In this document: positions 44,706 through 57,096 of the stretch, piece by piece
Layout: every line of letters starts with the position of its first letter
Position numbering within the stretch: position 1 is the stretch's first letter
Source of the DNA: Jaltomata sinuosa
Lineage: Eukaryota > Streptophyta > Magnoliopsida > Solanales > Solanaceae
Reading direction: 5' to 3'
NCBI GenBank assembly: GCA_003996215.1
Contig: QJPP01002939.1
Coordinates: forward strand, 186,001 to 250,000
DNA: 64,000 nt
Translations under genes and position numbers: made by a program
Notes under the pieces: model-generated
The model's input: the letters and a program-made list of their open reading frames with translations, nothing else
Database searches by the model: none
Told to the model about the DNA's origin: nothing

Positions 44706-46430
44706 AGCTTGTCAAGACAATTACATATGTAATCACAAATTATGTCTGAAGTCAAACAAACATGCTTTTCAATTCAATAGCAAATACGAGAGACTATGTT
44801 AAGTCTAACTCCACATAGAAACCATAACCTACCTCAACCAAAAAAATTTGAATAAACAAGATACTTGCAAGAGCCTTGCCTTTCCTCGATGCCTTAGAAT
44901 GTTCAAAGTCTAGAATCAAACAATATTGAGAGTAATTAATGATCTACTCTTTCAAAATCAAATCTTGGGAATTCAAACCCACTAACTCCACCCTTATTTA
45001 AGGTCTGTATCTTTGGTCGATGGTCAATTAACCAGAAACTAGTCTCATATTATTCACATTATCATTATTCATGGAGTTTCTACCCTAATTTTCCCTTTGA
45101 AGCAGTTTTTATGCTAGAGGTCTCATTTTTATGGAACTCAAGGTTCCCAAAATCTACCATTCATGTTTAGGAATACCAATTTCATGCTAGGGAGTATGTT
45201 TTTACACCCTAGAAGCATTCTAGATGATTATTACATCTATACATAGGCTTTCTCACCCTTTTCATTTCTAGGGTTCTAACCGATAAACTCTCCATAACAA
45301 TCTCCTTAGTGATTCTATAATGATAATGGGATACTAAGTGAAGAGATTGGTGGAATAACTTTACTCAACGAGAAATTTCACCCTAGCCTTGGGAAAATTA
45401 CCTCTCTGGAGCTCTGGAATAAAGTTCTTGAGTTTATGAAATTAAACTTGGAATTTTTGACTTAAAGAGGCATTTTTCCACCCCGTCACTCACTGTAGAG
45501 GCTCATTTCACGCTATGGAAAGACCGTTTTGGAAAAATTAGGCTCACTATGGAGAGCTCTAGTAAAATGGCTAGTCCTGCTATGGTGGTACTTTTACTAC
45601 TACAACAGTCTCACTACAACAGGAATTCTTCCCTGCAACGGTGCCCAAACTAGTAGCTCATAATTGCCCCATTTATCAACACACGTTTCAAAATTAAGAC
45701 ATCATGAAACTATACCAATACGGCAACCATTATAATCACATGATTTGAATTCATTCCTAGTCCCAAAATTTCTGAAGGAGTTCTAGATTAATAGGTCACC
45801 CCTAACATGACACGACAACCTAGAATACAATACCAGGAATCATAATTCACCACAATAAGGCATTACACATATTTTGAGCCTTAAACTACCCCACCTTGAA
45901 ATTTTATTATCTCAACTCATTAAGAGGTCTCTAATAAGGTACTTATGACCCTAAATGCCCTTTAACAATAGAGAGGGATGTTATACACCCTCTCTAACAT
46001 GCTTTACAATTATGAATTTCCTTTATTATAAGGGTTGTGACCACTCCATTGTAGTGAACTTGTCATCAATATGGAAAGTGGGTTATAGGAATTTGGGCTC
46101 CTATTGTAAAAGTTATTCTGATTAACCTAACTACCATGTTATTGACTGCACTGATGTTCTAGTTGCAAGTAATCCTCTGGAGTATTATCTATAAAATTTA
46201 CCACTTAAAACTGAATCGCCGAGGTTTTTTATGAGGGATCATTTGTTGTGTATAATATGCATGTAATATTGTCTGACTTTTATCAATCACATTTGCTTTC
46301 TATTGACTATTTTCAGTGAGCTTTTTGGTCAAGAGATCGATGTTGATAGCTATAATATAGATCAATTTATCTCTCTCTCAGTTCTCCTTGGGTTGAGTGG
46401 TTAGAAAAGTAGTCTTATATGTGATACTAC
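44706..46430. other. AT-rich decayed repeat, no gene seen
   Basis: No reading frame or domain. Phrases such as CACTACAACAGG, CTATGGTGG and CTGCAACGGTG near 45540-45650 resemble Solanaceae gypsy LTRs read backward, but boundaries cannot be set. A small inverted repeat GAGAGGG...CCCTCTC is at about 45970-45994. Confidence 0.35.
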
Positions 46431-46439
46431 CACCATTAT

Positions 46440-46990
46440 CGCATGAATTCCATGTGTTGCTATGTCATGTCATTTTGTCTAGTGAGGCACTACCTCCGGT
46501 AAAGGTTTCATCCATATAGCAACGCCCAATCGTGTTGTTGATTATGGATTTGTTTAATGGATCCAAACCTATGTAGAACTTCTCAAGAAGTATATTTTCG
46601 GGATAAGTGTGTCTTGGTGACATCAACAAATACTACTTTAAAAATTCACATGCCTCACATAACTACTCCCCTATTGTATGCTTAAAGTAAGAGATCTTGT
46701 CTCTTGATTTTTCCATTTTGCCCATTGGGAACCATTTCTTGAAAAATATTCTAAACACCTCCCCCACATGTAAGAATGGAGTTTAGAGGAAAGCAATAAA
46801 TCCATGTCCTAGATTCAACAGTGAGGAGGTACTTTAAAACCCTTAGTCGAATAGCATCTTTGGGAACCTAGTCCTACTTATGCATTGCACACACACCCAT
46901 AAAATTCCATTAGTATTGATATGGATCAATATTAGAGGTATTGTGAAATAGACCCTTATCCTTAAGCATTGTGTAGATGCATTTTTCTTG
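46440..46990 (-). pseudogene. Decayed Athila-like gag
   Basis: Minus-strand translation with two or three frame changes: PKDAIRLR, VFRIFFKKWFPMGKM, EACEFLK, then TYPENILLEKFYIGLDPLNK and NNTIGRCYMDETFTGGSAS. These line up in order with the N2 Gag blocks RFFPPS, EPLHEA, LPDNVLLQSFY and SMNKPVGNN. The sequence is distant from N0-N4 gag, so it belongs to another, older Athila lineage. No stretch longer than about 40 residues is open. Confidence 0.65.
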
Positions 46991-47489
46991 AATAACTCAA
47001 AATCCACATAGGGTGGTATAATTTAATTTCCATACTCTATCTTGAATGACTCACATTTGTTAGGAGGTTAGTGTTTGATGGAGTTTACAAAATTGATGTT
47101 AAGGCTATGGATTGATGTAGTTTTTGAATTTCACATAGGCCTAATGATGAAAATCCTTGTGTTTTTATTGGATTTTTGAAAAGTAAAGGTTTGTAATGGG
47201 CTTTATTGTGTAACTTGGTTAAGGAGAATATTTGTAGCCACATTTGGGATGCTTGATTTAGATCCTATTGCTAACATATGGATGCTTTATAGATATGGTG
47301 CAGACATGGCAACCAAATGAAGGAGATTGGTAGCATTTTCTATAATACATTTAATATCTACGTGTAATATTTTAGATGTAGTGGGTAAAAAAAATTGTTC
47401 GTTAGGATATGCGAATATTTTGAAGTGGCCCTTTGATTGTCAGTAGTAGCACACTTGGTTATATGCTCAAAATACCCCATCAGATGATC

Positions 47490-48603
47490 TAACGTGATCA
47501 TATACAAATATGGCAACCCAATAAGGTTGGGGTCGATGCTTAAGGGAATTTGGAGAAACGAGATTACTATGAGATGGATATCAGATTTAGAGTCAGTTTC
47601 TATTCCATAAAGATTGAAGAGAATTTGTATAACTAAAGCTAAAATTGCAGTACATAAATAATATTGGAAACCTATGATATTAAACCACTAAGGTTGTGTC
47701 GCCATGATAGATTTCTTTGTTCGTCAGTTTTCATGCAATTACAGATAGTTAGATTTTTTATATGCACTCATTCCCTACATCATCACTTAATATTTTTCAA
47801 GAGTTAAACAATTTATCTCCATATGATGTTTGCATAACTATATGAGTTATTTAAATAAGAGCGACCGATTATTCTAAGTAAATTCTATTATTCCTAGTAG
47901 TAATTTATCAAACAAGAGTTAGCGCCTTGATTTATGCAAAGTTTCTTCTATCAAATCACAAACCGCTTTTCCAAGTCAAAGATTAAGATATTATGGCAGA
48001 GGATAATTATTTCAACTACCAACCATTTAATTAAGAATGAGATGAAGTTTGATATTTTATAACCCTAATATCATGCAACACACGAAAATATTATGAACTC
48101 TACAATCTCATCGGATTTTACAACCTCATTAGAGGATTTAGGTACTCAAATTGAAAGTACAACAATAAAAATATGTGTGTACATAAAATTCATAAACTTA
48201 CTTTAAATGGTAAAGATTGAAAGGATAATGATGTTCTTCATTCAAGAAACTAGAAAGAGAAAACCTTTGGAACTTGAAAGAATTATGATGTTCTTCTTCA
48301 GACAGTATGGTCTTCTTCTTGTTGTACTGGCCATAGATTGGGCTCACATCCGTATGTTTCCTCGTGATTTGACCATCTTCTTCAGAGTTCTATTTGATAT
48401 ATTCTCTAATATTTCCACGATGTGCTATGCGGTCCATCAATTGAATTATGATCTCAAGTGCGGCCGTAAATCTCCTAAATTCTGGCAATTTGCTATATTT
48501 TCCATCTTTTGGACATCTAAAATCTAAAAAATAACATTCTAACATAAAAATATAATAGAACAAGCATAAGAATAATTAAAGCATCAAGTAAATGACATAA
48601 TAT
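47490..48603 (-). repeat. Probable LTR of the older Athila-like element
   Basis: Its right edge reads, on the minus strand, a purine tract (AAGATGGGGG) followed by TGTTGATGTGCC. Near the left edge is GGTTGGGGTCGATGCTTAAGGG, matching the U5 part of N LTRs (GTTGGGGTCGTATCCAAGGG at 57178). Gag lies directly downstream at 46990. The open frame at 48207-48527 lies inside and has no recognisable domain. The exact left end is uncertain. Confidence 0.42.
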
Positions 48604-50300
48604 GTGCTCTAATTTCAAGGCACATCAACACCCCCATCTTAAAGTTAATTTCCTCAAGAAGGTAACACGAGACTCTACTACTACAACAAAGCAAGTTGCC
48701 TGCAATGGTTTTATGAAGTTTCTACTAGCATTCACCTTCAAAACAAGTTTGGGATACCCTTTTTCACAACCTTTTAAAACCAAAGTTTCTACTAGCATTC
48801 ACCTTCAAAACAAGTTTGGGATACCCTTTTTCACAACCTTTTAAAACCCAATTCTTTTACCTCCAATTTACATAACTAACAATACAACCTCAACCTGTTA
48901 CATTATAACTTCATTAGCTATACAACGTATACAAGAGACATAATTTGAGAAATTTACTTTATTCAATCATTTTTATTCAGGTGCTCTCACAATAGACCAA
49001 AGAAATATTTTAAAAAATAACACTTACATATTATTTTTTATATATATATACATAATCAATGGGACAAAGAGACTAACGAGAAGAGAAAACACTCACACTA
49101 ACAAAGATTACATATGCTATACATGCTGATACCATAGGTTTTCCCTTATTTTCTATTGCAACTATCTTTTGAAGACTCTATTGAGATCACATAAGGACTT
49201 TTCTAAGCTTGTAATGTAAATATTTGGGATGGGAAGGATACACATTTTGGAAAATAGTCACTACCGCCTCCTTGAAGACTATACTTTCACATTTTATCCT
49301 TTTTCACTTTCTAGCCTTTATTCTTCTTCCTCTTTCCTTTATCCATTTTTTTGTTGTTTTTATTGACTCTGATGTCTTTTCAACTTTATTGGTACACATA
49401 TATATTAAAAATTTTCCTTTAGATTTTCTTTTCTTTTTTTCTTCTTCTTTTCTCACTAAGTCAAGGTCAAAACATATCTACTTCTCTATCCCCAACATAG
49501 GCTTGAAGACTTTATTATCACATTTCTTTTAATCATTTACCTCCAACTTAGGCTTAGTATGCCTACTCTTTCACTTTCAGTGTTTAGGAGGAACAAGTTT
49601 CAAGAGCAGGAAAATTTGTAAACAAGGGATATGGATTTTCAATTATGATTGGACAATAAAAAAGGTTCATTAAGGATATTATAATTATTTAGAATATTCA
49701 TTATTTAGGCTAATAGTGAATTTTGTTTCACAAAGAAGTTCGAAGTTCAACTCTCAAATATGTTATCATTGTAAATGTAGTATGACTAATCGAGCAAGTT
49801 CTAGATTGCATGTATAAATATAAAAATAAAAAATAACTCACAACACAATGGCACTAAACCACGTTAAGCTATTTTAATTTAACTCCCAAACTTGGACCGT
49901 AAGCATTTAGAAAAAAAATTCAATCTTAGAAAAAGAAATAAGCATGTCAATCTATGTAAATGCAATTCAAGTTCATGCAGTTATATTTTAGAGGGGTCTA
50001 TTTTTCAAACAAAATAAGTGTCATGCCTTAATTATAAAACTATTACCATATAAGTCAAATCCACTTCTATGTTACTTAAACCAAAAACATGACTTATGTA
50101 TTTAAGAAGATCGCTTACCAATTTATAATCAAAAAAAGTCTGACTCTAGACTCAATTTAAACAAAAACACTTTTGCCTTGGTTCAATATTAAAGTAAACT
50201 CCAGGAAAAGAACCACGTCTATGAAAAAACAAAAGGTGACTCGATTAAGACTAACGTCTTATTTTTGTACATATTGGATGGTAAGCCTCATGATTGACCA
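48604..50300 (-). other. Probable 3' region of an antisense Athila-like element
   Basis: Faint collinearity with N4 58605-60250: lists of TTCAAAACAAG, CACTTTC...CTTTATTC, ACCTCCAACTTAGGCTTAG (compare CTCCCAAACTTAGGCTTT) and TAAACTCCAGGAAAAGAACC (compare the CGGGAAAGAACC zone). No coding. It also contains a 67-bp tandem duplication. Confidence 0.4.
48716..48849 (+). repeat. 67-bp tandem duplication
   Basis: Two adjacent units starting AAGTTTCTACTAGCATTC at 48716 and 48783. They are identical for about 65 bases, although the surrounding sequence is heavily decayed; this suggests a recent event. Confidence 0.92.
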
Positions 50301-51501
50301 AAACGCTTGTCATTTTCTCTAATACTACAACTATCCCATACCTAGCTAAACGTATTACATTATCTTCGATGCATCAAAATAAATAAGCAATAAATGGGCT
50401 GAGAACTCTTTGTGGCGCTTTTAAGCACACTAACTTTTAAGCAATGTGACTCGTCTGTTCAGGCCAGTGGACCAATAGCTTGTATTGGTATTTTGACATT
50501 ATTAGCATGTATCTGTATCTTGGTAGTCATACTTAATTATGTACTTTGAAGTCCTATTAGTTTCATTAGGACTTTCATGTCATCAAAGTCGGCTTTGACC
50601 ATTTGATTCTATTTGATGTCATAGCCTAGTGGTAGTAGTGACGATGCTTAAGTTAGAGGGAGTGAACAAACATTGAACAAGATCTTCTCATTTTCATAGG
50701 CAAAGTCTTTTCAAGATTGTTCTGTTTTGTATGTTTCGCGACCTCTACTCTATACATAGGCGATTGGTGTATCATCAAATTCCTCCATTCCCACTTAGGA
50801 TATAAGGTGTTGTATCCCCTTGACCTTAATTTTGTCAGTTAGCCTAAGGAAATCAATTCTAGCTATTTTGATCTAAACAAAAACCATCAACCAAATGTTA
50901 TTCTAATTTCCATCAAAACCATACAAAATGCATGTAAAATAAAGTTTGTTGAATAAATACAAATAAATAAGAAAATGAAAAGGAAGTAAGGGACTAGATA
51001 CGCTAGATTCTTTTGGAGGAACTAACTCCTAATGATAGACTCTGAGCATTGGGATAATCCTAATAGTTTTTTGACCAAATGTTTGTGTCAAAATGAGTTT
51101 CGATTGAAACTCCAGCTCTCCCGTTGCACATAAAACAAAAAAAAATATGTATTAGAAACTAGTTAAGTAATAGGTGACAAAATTGTATTAATAAATATAC
51201 ATTTACATAAGCACATCTTCTGTAAATGAATTAAGAGATAACGCACAAATCCTGCCCTAAAGCTTTCTTAAACAAATTTTTTATACCCCTCAATCGCATA
51301 ATTAACCAAGTGAACTAAATTATCATACTTATAAAATTTAGAGTGGATTCCCATGAAAATAGTTTTAAGGAATAGTTTCCAGAAACAAGAGGTTTAATAA
51401 CATAGACATTTGCTAGTTGAAAAACTTTCCAAACTAATCCAAGGTTCATGTACAGGGGAACTAGATTCAAACATAATAAATTTATAATGACATAAGAAAG
51501 G
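50301..51501. other. AT-rich sequence, nothing recognised
   Basis: No open frame with a family resemblance, no clear repeat and no RNA gene. The minus-strand frame 51315-51512 runs into the G3 LTR and is taken as chance. GCATT at 51502-51506 would be the left target duplication of G3. Confidence 0.4.
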
Positions 51502-51506
51502 GCATT

Positions 51507-53211
51507 TGTCACGCCCCGAGGCTACCCCTACACGTTACACGAGACCCGGAACCACAAGTGTCCCAAGCTAACCCTTAGTCATAGCATAACTCAGCTAAAG
51601 CAATAGATAAGCGGAAGCATACTAGGAAGATCCGAAATAAAATATATAGATAATCAAGTCGAATAGCACTAAACATCCAAAGAGGAGACCCGAATACTGA
51701 AATGAAAATATAAAGATGGATACTTTATCTCTAGCCCTCGAATAATGAGGACTCACCAAAATTAGCTGAAAGTATGGCATAGTCTAGCCACGAGTCTCAC
51801 GGCAGGTGCCTGAATCTGCATCATAAAAGGATGCAGTGCAAAATGCATCAGTACTATAGGATGTACTGAATATATGAGATAAACAGGAATTTGAGATAAA
51901 CATTCTAAATAAACTCGTAAAGCATAAATCATGCTATAAGTGTAAACTGAAATTCAAGAGACTCAATGCAATGTCAAAACATGATATAAAAATATCATAG
52001 TAATCATAATAGTCCTGAAATTTGAAGGCAAAGAGTCATGCATTTTAAAACCTGATATTGTTTTTGTGGGAAGTTCTCTAACAGACATAGACCATGTGAT
52101 CTACATGGAATCCCATGTATGTGCCCCATCAAAAGGACCCAATATACCTTTCCAGGGCATAGAGGCATGATTGTGGCGTGATCACTAAATTTGATGCCCA
52201 ACTGAGTGGACTTGGAACCTATGAGGGCACTCAGTTCTGGGACTAAGGGTACCCTCACCCTGTCCAACTCTGTGCTAATAATACTCCCAAAACATGTACA
52301 TATAACTCATAATACTTACGACATATCTGATGTCAAAATTGTTCATAACTTAGGTAGACATATTTGGATGCCAAACCTTTCATAAAACATAGGGACATAT
52401 CTAATGTCAAAAACTATTGGAAAAGCATAAGGAAATATCTTATGTCATGCAATTCACAAGTCATGAATCTTAAAGCTTTGCAAAACCATAATTCAAAATA
52501 TACTTTCCTTTCTAATATAATAACTTGATGAATTAGGCATGCAATTTCATGAAAATAGAGGTCATGTTAGCTAAACATACCAATTTTACTTGAATACATT
52601 AAAATTTAATGAAATCGGGCTAAAATTCATCATCAACATACGAGTTTTTGAAATCAACTGAGGAACTTCAATTAAATCATAGAAATGTAATGATAAATCA
52701 TGAATTGATGCCTTAGGAGAAGACCCATAACTTTTTCCCTAATTTGAGTAAGAACCCTAATTTAGAAGTCCATAAATTCAATTTAGAAGATTGGGGTTTT
52801 AAGCGTAAGGGTGGAGGGAATCGCTTATTGAATACCCACATACCTTGATTGAAGCTAACCAAATAGAAATTGAAAAGATATGAAGGCTTGAACTTGGAGC
52901 TTGAGACATGGAGCTTGAGACTTGGAGCTTGAAGGAGTTATTTTCCTTTTTGGGAGATGAATGAATATTTGAGGAGGGAATAGGCTAGTGAGGGTGAAAA
53001 CCCTTCTAGAAATAGTCAAAATGACCTCATTTAGGAGTTAAAAGGGTGGTTAATAACTCAAATACCCCTGGTACATAATTAGGAAAAAGCTGGAAAAAGT
53101 TGACTTTTAGGGACCACATACGGATTCCACGGGTCGTAGACCAAACCACGGCTCGTGGTTTCCATCCGTCGTTCCTGGCCAAGTGAACAGGCTGCAGAAG
53201 GCAGTCTACGA
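51507..53211 (-). repeat. G3 3' LTR, truncated
   Basis: Begins TGTCACGCCCCGAGGC and aligns with 55431-57096. It extends about 120 bases further right, to ...CAGTCTACG, before the deletion joint. It contains GACATATCTGATGTC-type words (52318-52460) related to the G2 subrepeats. A palindrome with arms AAACCACG and CGTGGTTT is at 53143-53161. Confidence 0.85.
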
Positions 53212-54360
53212 ACAAGTCATCAATCCTAGGAATGGGATACTTATTCTTGATTATGACCTTGTTCAACTGACGGTAGTCAATACACATTCTGAGAGAACCA
53301 TCTTTCTTACGCATGAATAAGACTGGAGCACCCCACAGAGAAATGCTAAGTCTAATTAAACCCTTATCAAGAAGATCCTTCAACTGATTCTTCAATTCCT
53401 TAAGCTCCACGGGAGCCATTCTATATGGAGTAATAGAGATATGATTCATATCTGGAAAAAGATCTATCCCAAAGTTGATCTCCCGCGCGGGAGGGACTTC
53501 GGGAAAATTGTCATGAAACACTTTTGGGAACTCATTCACAACAAGGACAGACTGAAAGGATGGGGTTCTGGACTCTATGTCTATGACCCAAACTATATGA
53601 TAAACATAACCCTTAGAAATCATCTTTCTAGCCTTAAGATAAGATATGAAATGACCTTTTGAGGGTGGGGGACTACCTTGCAATTCTAAGACGAGTTCAT
53701 TTGGAAACTTGAAATTGACAACCTGAGTGCGATAATCTACCAAAGCATAACAAACATAAAACCAATCCATACCAAGAATAATATCAAAATCAGTCATCAC
53801 CAAGTCTACTAGATCTGCTGAAGTGACTCTATGAAGGACTGAGATAGAGCAATTTTGGTAGATTCTTTTGGCTAAGACTGACTCACCAACAGGAGTAGAA
53901 ACACCAAAAAGTTCTAAAAGCAATTCAGGACACATTTCAAATTTGCATGTTATATAAGGGGTCACAAAAGATAAGGAGGCCCCGAGGTCCAACAAAGAAT
54001 ACACTTTAAGAGAGACTTTCAACATACCAGTGACAACATCCGATGAACTCTCCTGGTACTGATGAGAGGACATAGTATAAAGACGGTTCTGGCGCTGACT
54101 ACCAAAACTAGAAGCAGTGCCCTGCTGGGCTTATCGACCTCCTTGAGCTGCTGGGGAAGACTGAGTCTTGTTAACACCCTGTCCCTTCTTAGCTGAAGGG
54201 CAATCTCGAATCCTGTGACTAGCCTGACCACATCCAAAACAACCCTCTCTATCGGCTAGATACTCACCGGGATGATTCTTTTCACCCTTGGTACAAATGG
54301 GGTAGGAAGACCCCTTTGCACCACTCCCCTGAGAATAAGAGTCCGTACCTCTACCAAACT
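53212..54360 (-). pseudogene. G3 zinc knuckle, protease and truncated reverse transcriptase
   Basis: Minus-strand order: intact CCHC CFGCGQASHRIRDCPS (about 54200-54245), then the open frame 54073-53212. Protease active site SLLDLGASLSFVTPY, ILGMDWFYVCYA; linker SYLKARKMISKGYVYHIV; reverse transcriptase fingers TPYRMAPVELKELKNQL, DGSLRMCIDYRQLN and IPRIDDLF. At 53212 the frame passes into LTR sequence and picks up about 60 unrelated residues before a stop at 53027. That tail is a by-product of the deletion. All catalytic reverse transcriptase motifs are lost. Confidence 0.85.
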
Positions 54361-55223
54361 AATAATGATGAGGCCTGGAGGCCTGATAAGGATCACTAGC
54401 AGTAGAATGCACAACTCCTAATGACTTTTTTTGAAATAAAGATCGATGCCTGCCTCCGTACTTCTGATGACTAAATTCCGAACCCTCAGATCTGACTTTT
54501 TTGTTCTCCCTAGCCATCTCCTTAAGCTTGTCCACCTCGATCTGGTGAGCATGAGTCATAAGTCTGGAAATACTCATGTCACTCAACAATATAGCAGATC
54601 TACACTCCTTGTTCACTAAGTCTGAGACCCCATAGATGTACTTGCTCATCTGATTCTGTGGGTCAGCCACCATAGCAGGAGCGTATCTAGAGAGCTGAGT
54701 AAACCTCAAACTGTACTCTTGGACTATCATGGATCCCTATCTCAAGTTCATAAATTTCTCGGCCTTCGCTTACCTTAACTCCCTTTGAAGGAACCGGTCG
54801 AGGAAAGCCCTTTCGAAACACTCCCAAGTTAGGGACCTCATCCCTAGCCCTAGCTTCCTTACATTGTGTGAACCAGATATGAGCTACATCCTTGAGTTGA
54901 TAGGATGCTAACTCAACAGTATCAACCCCAGCCGTATGCATAAGATCAAATATTTTCTTCACCTCGTCTAAAAAGTTAAGCGGATCTTCCCCAACCTTTG
55001 AACCCCAGAATTCCGGAGGGTTCATACGGATAAAATCATGAACTCGGGCCGCTACCCCATCTTGAGGATGGATGGGGATAGGAGTCAGCTGGTTGGCGTG
55101 AATGGCCAAGGTCTGGGCTAGCATATGGATGGCATTCCTGAATTCCTCATTCGTGACCTCGGGGGCCGAAACTGGAGGAACAACATTCTAAGTGGCTCGG
55201 TGAGGCATAGAACGTCGAGGCAT
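54361..55223 (-). pseudogene. G3 gag
   Basis: ATG at 55223 (MPRRSMPHRAT, then a stop). Then MLAQTLAIHANQ, FIRMNPPEFWGSKVGEDPLNFLDEV, ASYQLKDVAHIWFTQCKE. A frameshift at about 54830 follows, then YSLRFTQLSRYAPAMVADPQNQ, KYIYGVSDLVNKECR and the basic ENKKVRSEGS. It is closely parallel to G1 and G2 gag. Confidence 0.83.
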
Positions 55224-55414
55224 AATCTGAAATGTACAAGAAAAGTATTAAAGAGATATTAGTGTTAAGCTCTATCATACGATATGATCCTGAAAGAGGT
55301 GAAGTTTTCTAAGACATCTCATAGTTCCCTTTCATAAGTGTGGCGCGCTTCACACACATGAGAGATATTCTACTCGATGTGTCTTTCAGACATCCTAGGA
55401 CTCTTGAAACTGAG

Positions 55415-55426
55415 GCTCTGATACAA
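55415..55426 (-). promoter_or_regulatory. G3 primer-binding site, initiator tRNA-Met, one base changed
   Basis: Minus strand TTGTATCAGAGC; the second base of TGGTATCAGAGC aligned here has changed. Four bases from the 5' LTR. Confidence 0.8.
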
Positions 55427-55430
55427 AGTT

Positions 55431-57096
55431 TTTCATGCCCCGAGGCTACCCCCTAGACGTAACATGGGACCCAGGACCAAAAGTGTCCCAAGCTAACCCT
55501 TGGTCATAGCATAACTCAGATAAATCAATAGATAAGCGGAAGCATACTAGGAAGATCCGAAACAAAATGTATAGATAATCTACTTGAGTAGGAATACATA
55601 TCCAAAGAGGAGACTCAAATACTGTCTATGTCTGAAAAGCCTCTAAATAACATAAACAGTTGATGGGATAAGACCCCAACTAACTAAAAAATCTGAAATG
55701 AAAACATAAAAATGGATACTCTATCTCTAGCCCTCGAATAACGAGGACTCACAAAAATGAGCTCAAGGTCTGGCGTAGTCTATCCACAGTCTGAGGGCAG
55801 GTGCCTGAATCTGCATCATAAAATGATGCATCACAAAATGCGTCAGTACTATAGGATGTAATGAATATATGAGATAAATAGGCATCTGTGATAAACATGC
55901 TAAATAAACTCGTAAAGTTGAAATCATGCTATACGTGTAAAACTAAAATGCAAGAGACTCAATCCGTTGCCAAAACAAGTTATACAAATATCATAGTAAT
56001 CATACTGGTCCTAAAATCTGAAGGCAAAGAGTCATGCATTTTAAAACCTGATACTGTTTCTATGGGAGATTCTCTAACTGACATAGACCATGTGAGTTAC
56101 ATGGAATCAAATGTATACACCCCATCGAAAGGACCCGATATACCTTGACAGGGCATAGAGGCATGACTGTGGCATGATCTCTAAATTGGATACCCTACTG
56201 AGGGAACTTAGAAGCTACGGAGGCACATAGTCCTGGGACTAAGGGTACTCTCACCCTGTCCAAGTCGGTGCTAATACTACTCCCACAAATATGTACATAT
56301 AGCTCATAATAGTTACAATATATCTGATGTCAAAATTGTTCAAAACTTAGGTAGACATATTTGGATGCCAAACCTTTCATAAAACATAGGGACATATCTA
56401 ATGTCCAAAACTGTTGGAAAAAAATATGGACATATCTGATGTCATTCAATTCACAAGTCATGAATCTTAAAGATTTGCAAAATCATAATTCAAAATATAC
56501 TTTCCTTTCTAATATGAAAACTTGAAGAATTAGGCATGCAATTTCATGAAAATAGAGGTCATGTTATCTAAACATACTAATTTTACTTGAAGACATGCAA
56601 TTCAATGAAATCATTCTAAAATTCATCATCAACATATGGTCTTTTGAAATCAACTGAGGAACTTCAATTAAATCATAGAAATTTAATGAGAAATCATGAA
56701 TTGATGCCTTAGGAGAAGAACCATAACTTTTTCCCCAATTTGAGTAAGAACCCTAATTTAGAAATCCATAAATTCAATTTAGAAGATTGGGTATTTGAGC
56801 ATAAGGGTGGAGGGAATCCCTTATTAAATACCCACATACCTTGATTGAAGCTAACCCAACAGAAATTGAAAAGATATGGAGGCTTGAACTTGGAGCTTGA
56901 GACTTGGAGCTTGAAGGAGTTCTTTTTCTTTTTGGGAGATAAATGAAGATTTGAGGAGGGACTTAGGCTAGTGAGGGTGAAAACCCTTCTAAAAATAGTC
57001 AAAAAGACCTCATTTATAATTTAAAAGGGTGGGTAATAACTAAAATATCCCTGGGACATAATTAGGAAAACGCTGGAAAAGTTGACTTTCAGGGAC
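55431..57096 (-). repeat. G3 5' LTR, interrupted by N4
   Basis: Starts TTTCATGCCCCGAGG (mutated TGTCATG) and aligns with 51507 onward up to AGTTGACTTTCAGGGAC. There N4 begins at 57097. GGGAC at 57092-57096 is the expected N4 target duplication; its partner should lie beyond 64000. Confidence 0.85.

Larger units (their letters stand above)
51507..57096 (-). mobile_element. G3: Ty3/gypsy chromovirus with large pol deletion, interrupted by N4
   Basis: Minus-strand element of the G1/G2 clade with its own LTR variant (ends TGTCACGCCCCGAGG). LTR parts lie at 51507-53211 and 55431-57096. Gag, knuckle, protease and the first third of reverse transcriptase are present. The rest of pol, the polypurine tract and the start of the 3' LTR are deleted at 53211/53212. 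The outer part of the 5' LTR is displaced beyond N4 and out of the window. Confidence 0.88.

Noticed and set aside
48207..48527. A 106-residue plus-strand frame with Phe-rich sequence
   Set aside because: Lies inside a probable antisense LTR, opens with an internal repeat and shows no known domain.
49224..49532. A 102-residue hydrophobic frame that could look like a membrane protein
   Set aside because: Translation of a CTT/TTC-rich tract in the 3' region of a decayed element; hydrophobicity reflects base composition.
53027..54073. A continuous 348-residue protein as a functional gene
   Set aside because: The last 60 residues are LTR sequence joined by a deletion, and the rest is protease plus a fragment of reverse transcriptase.
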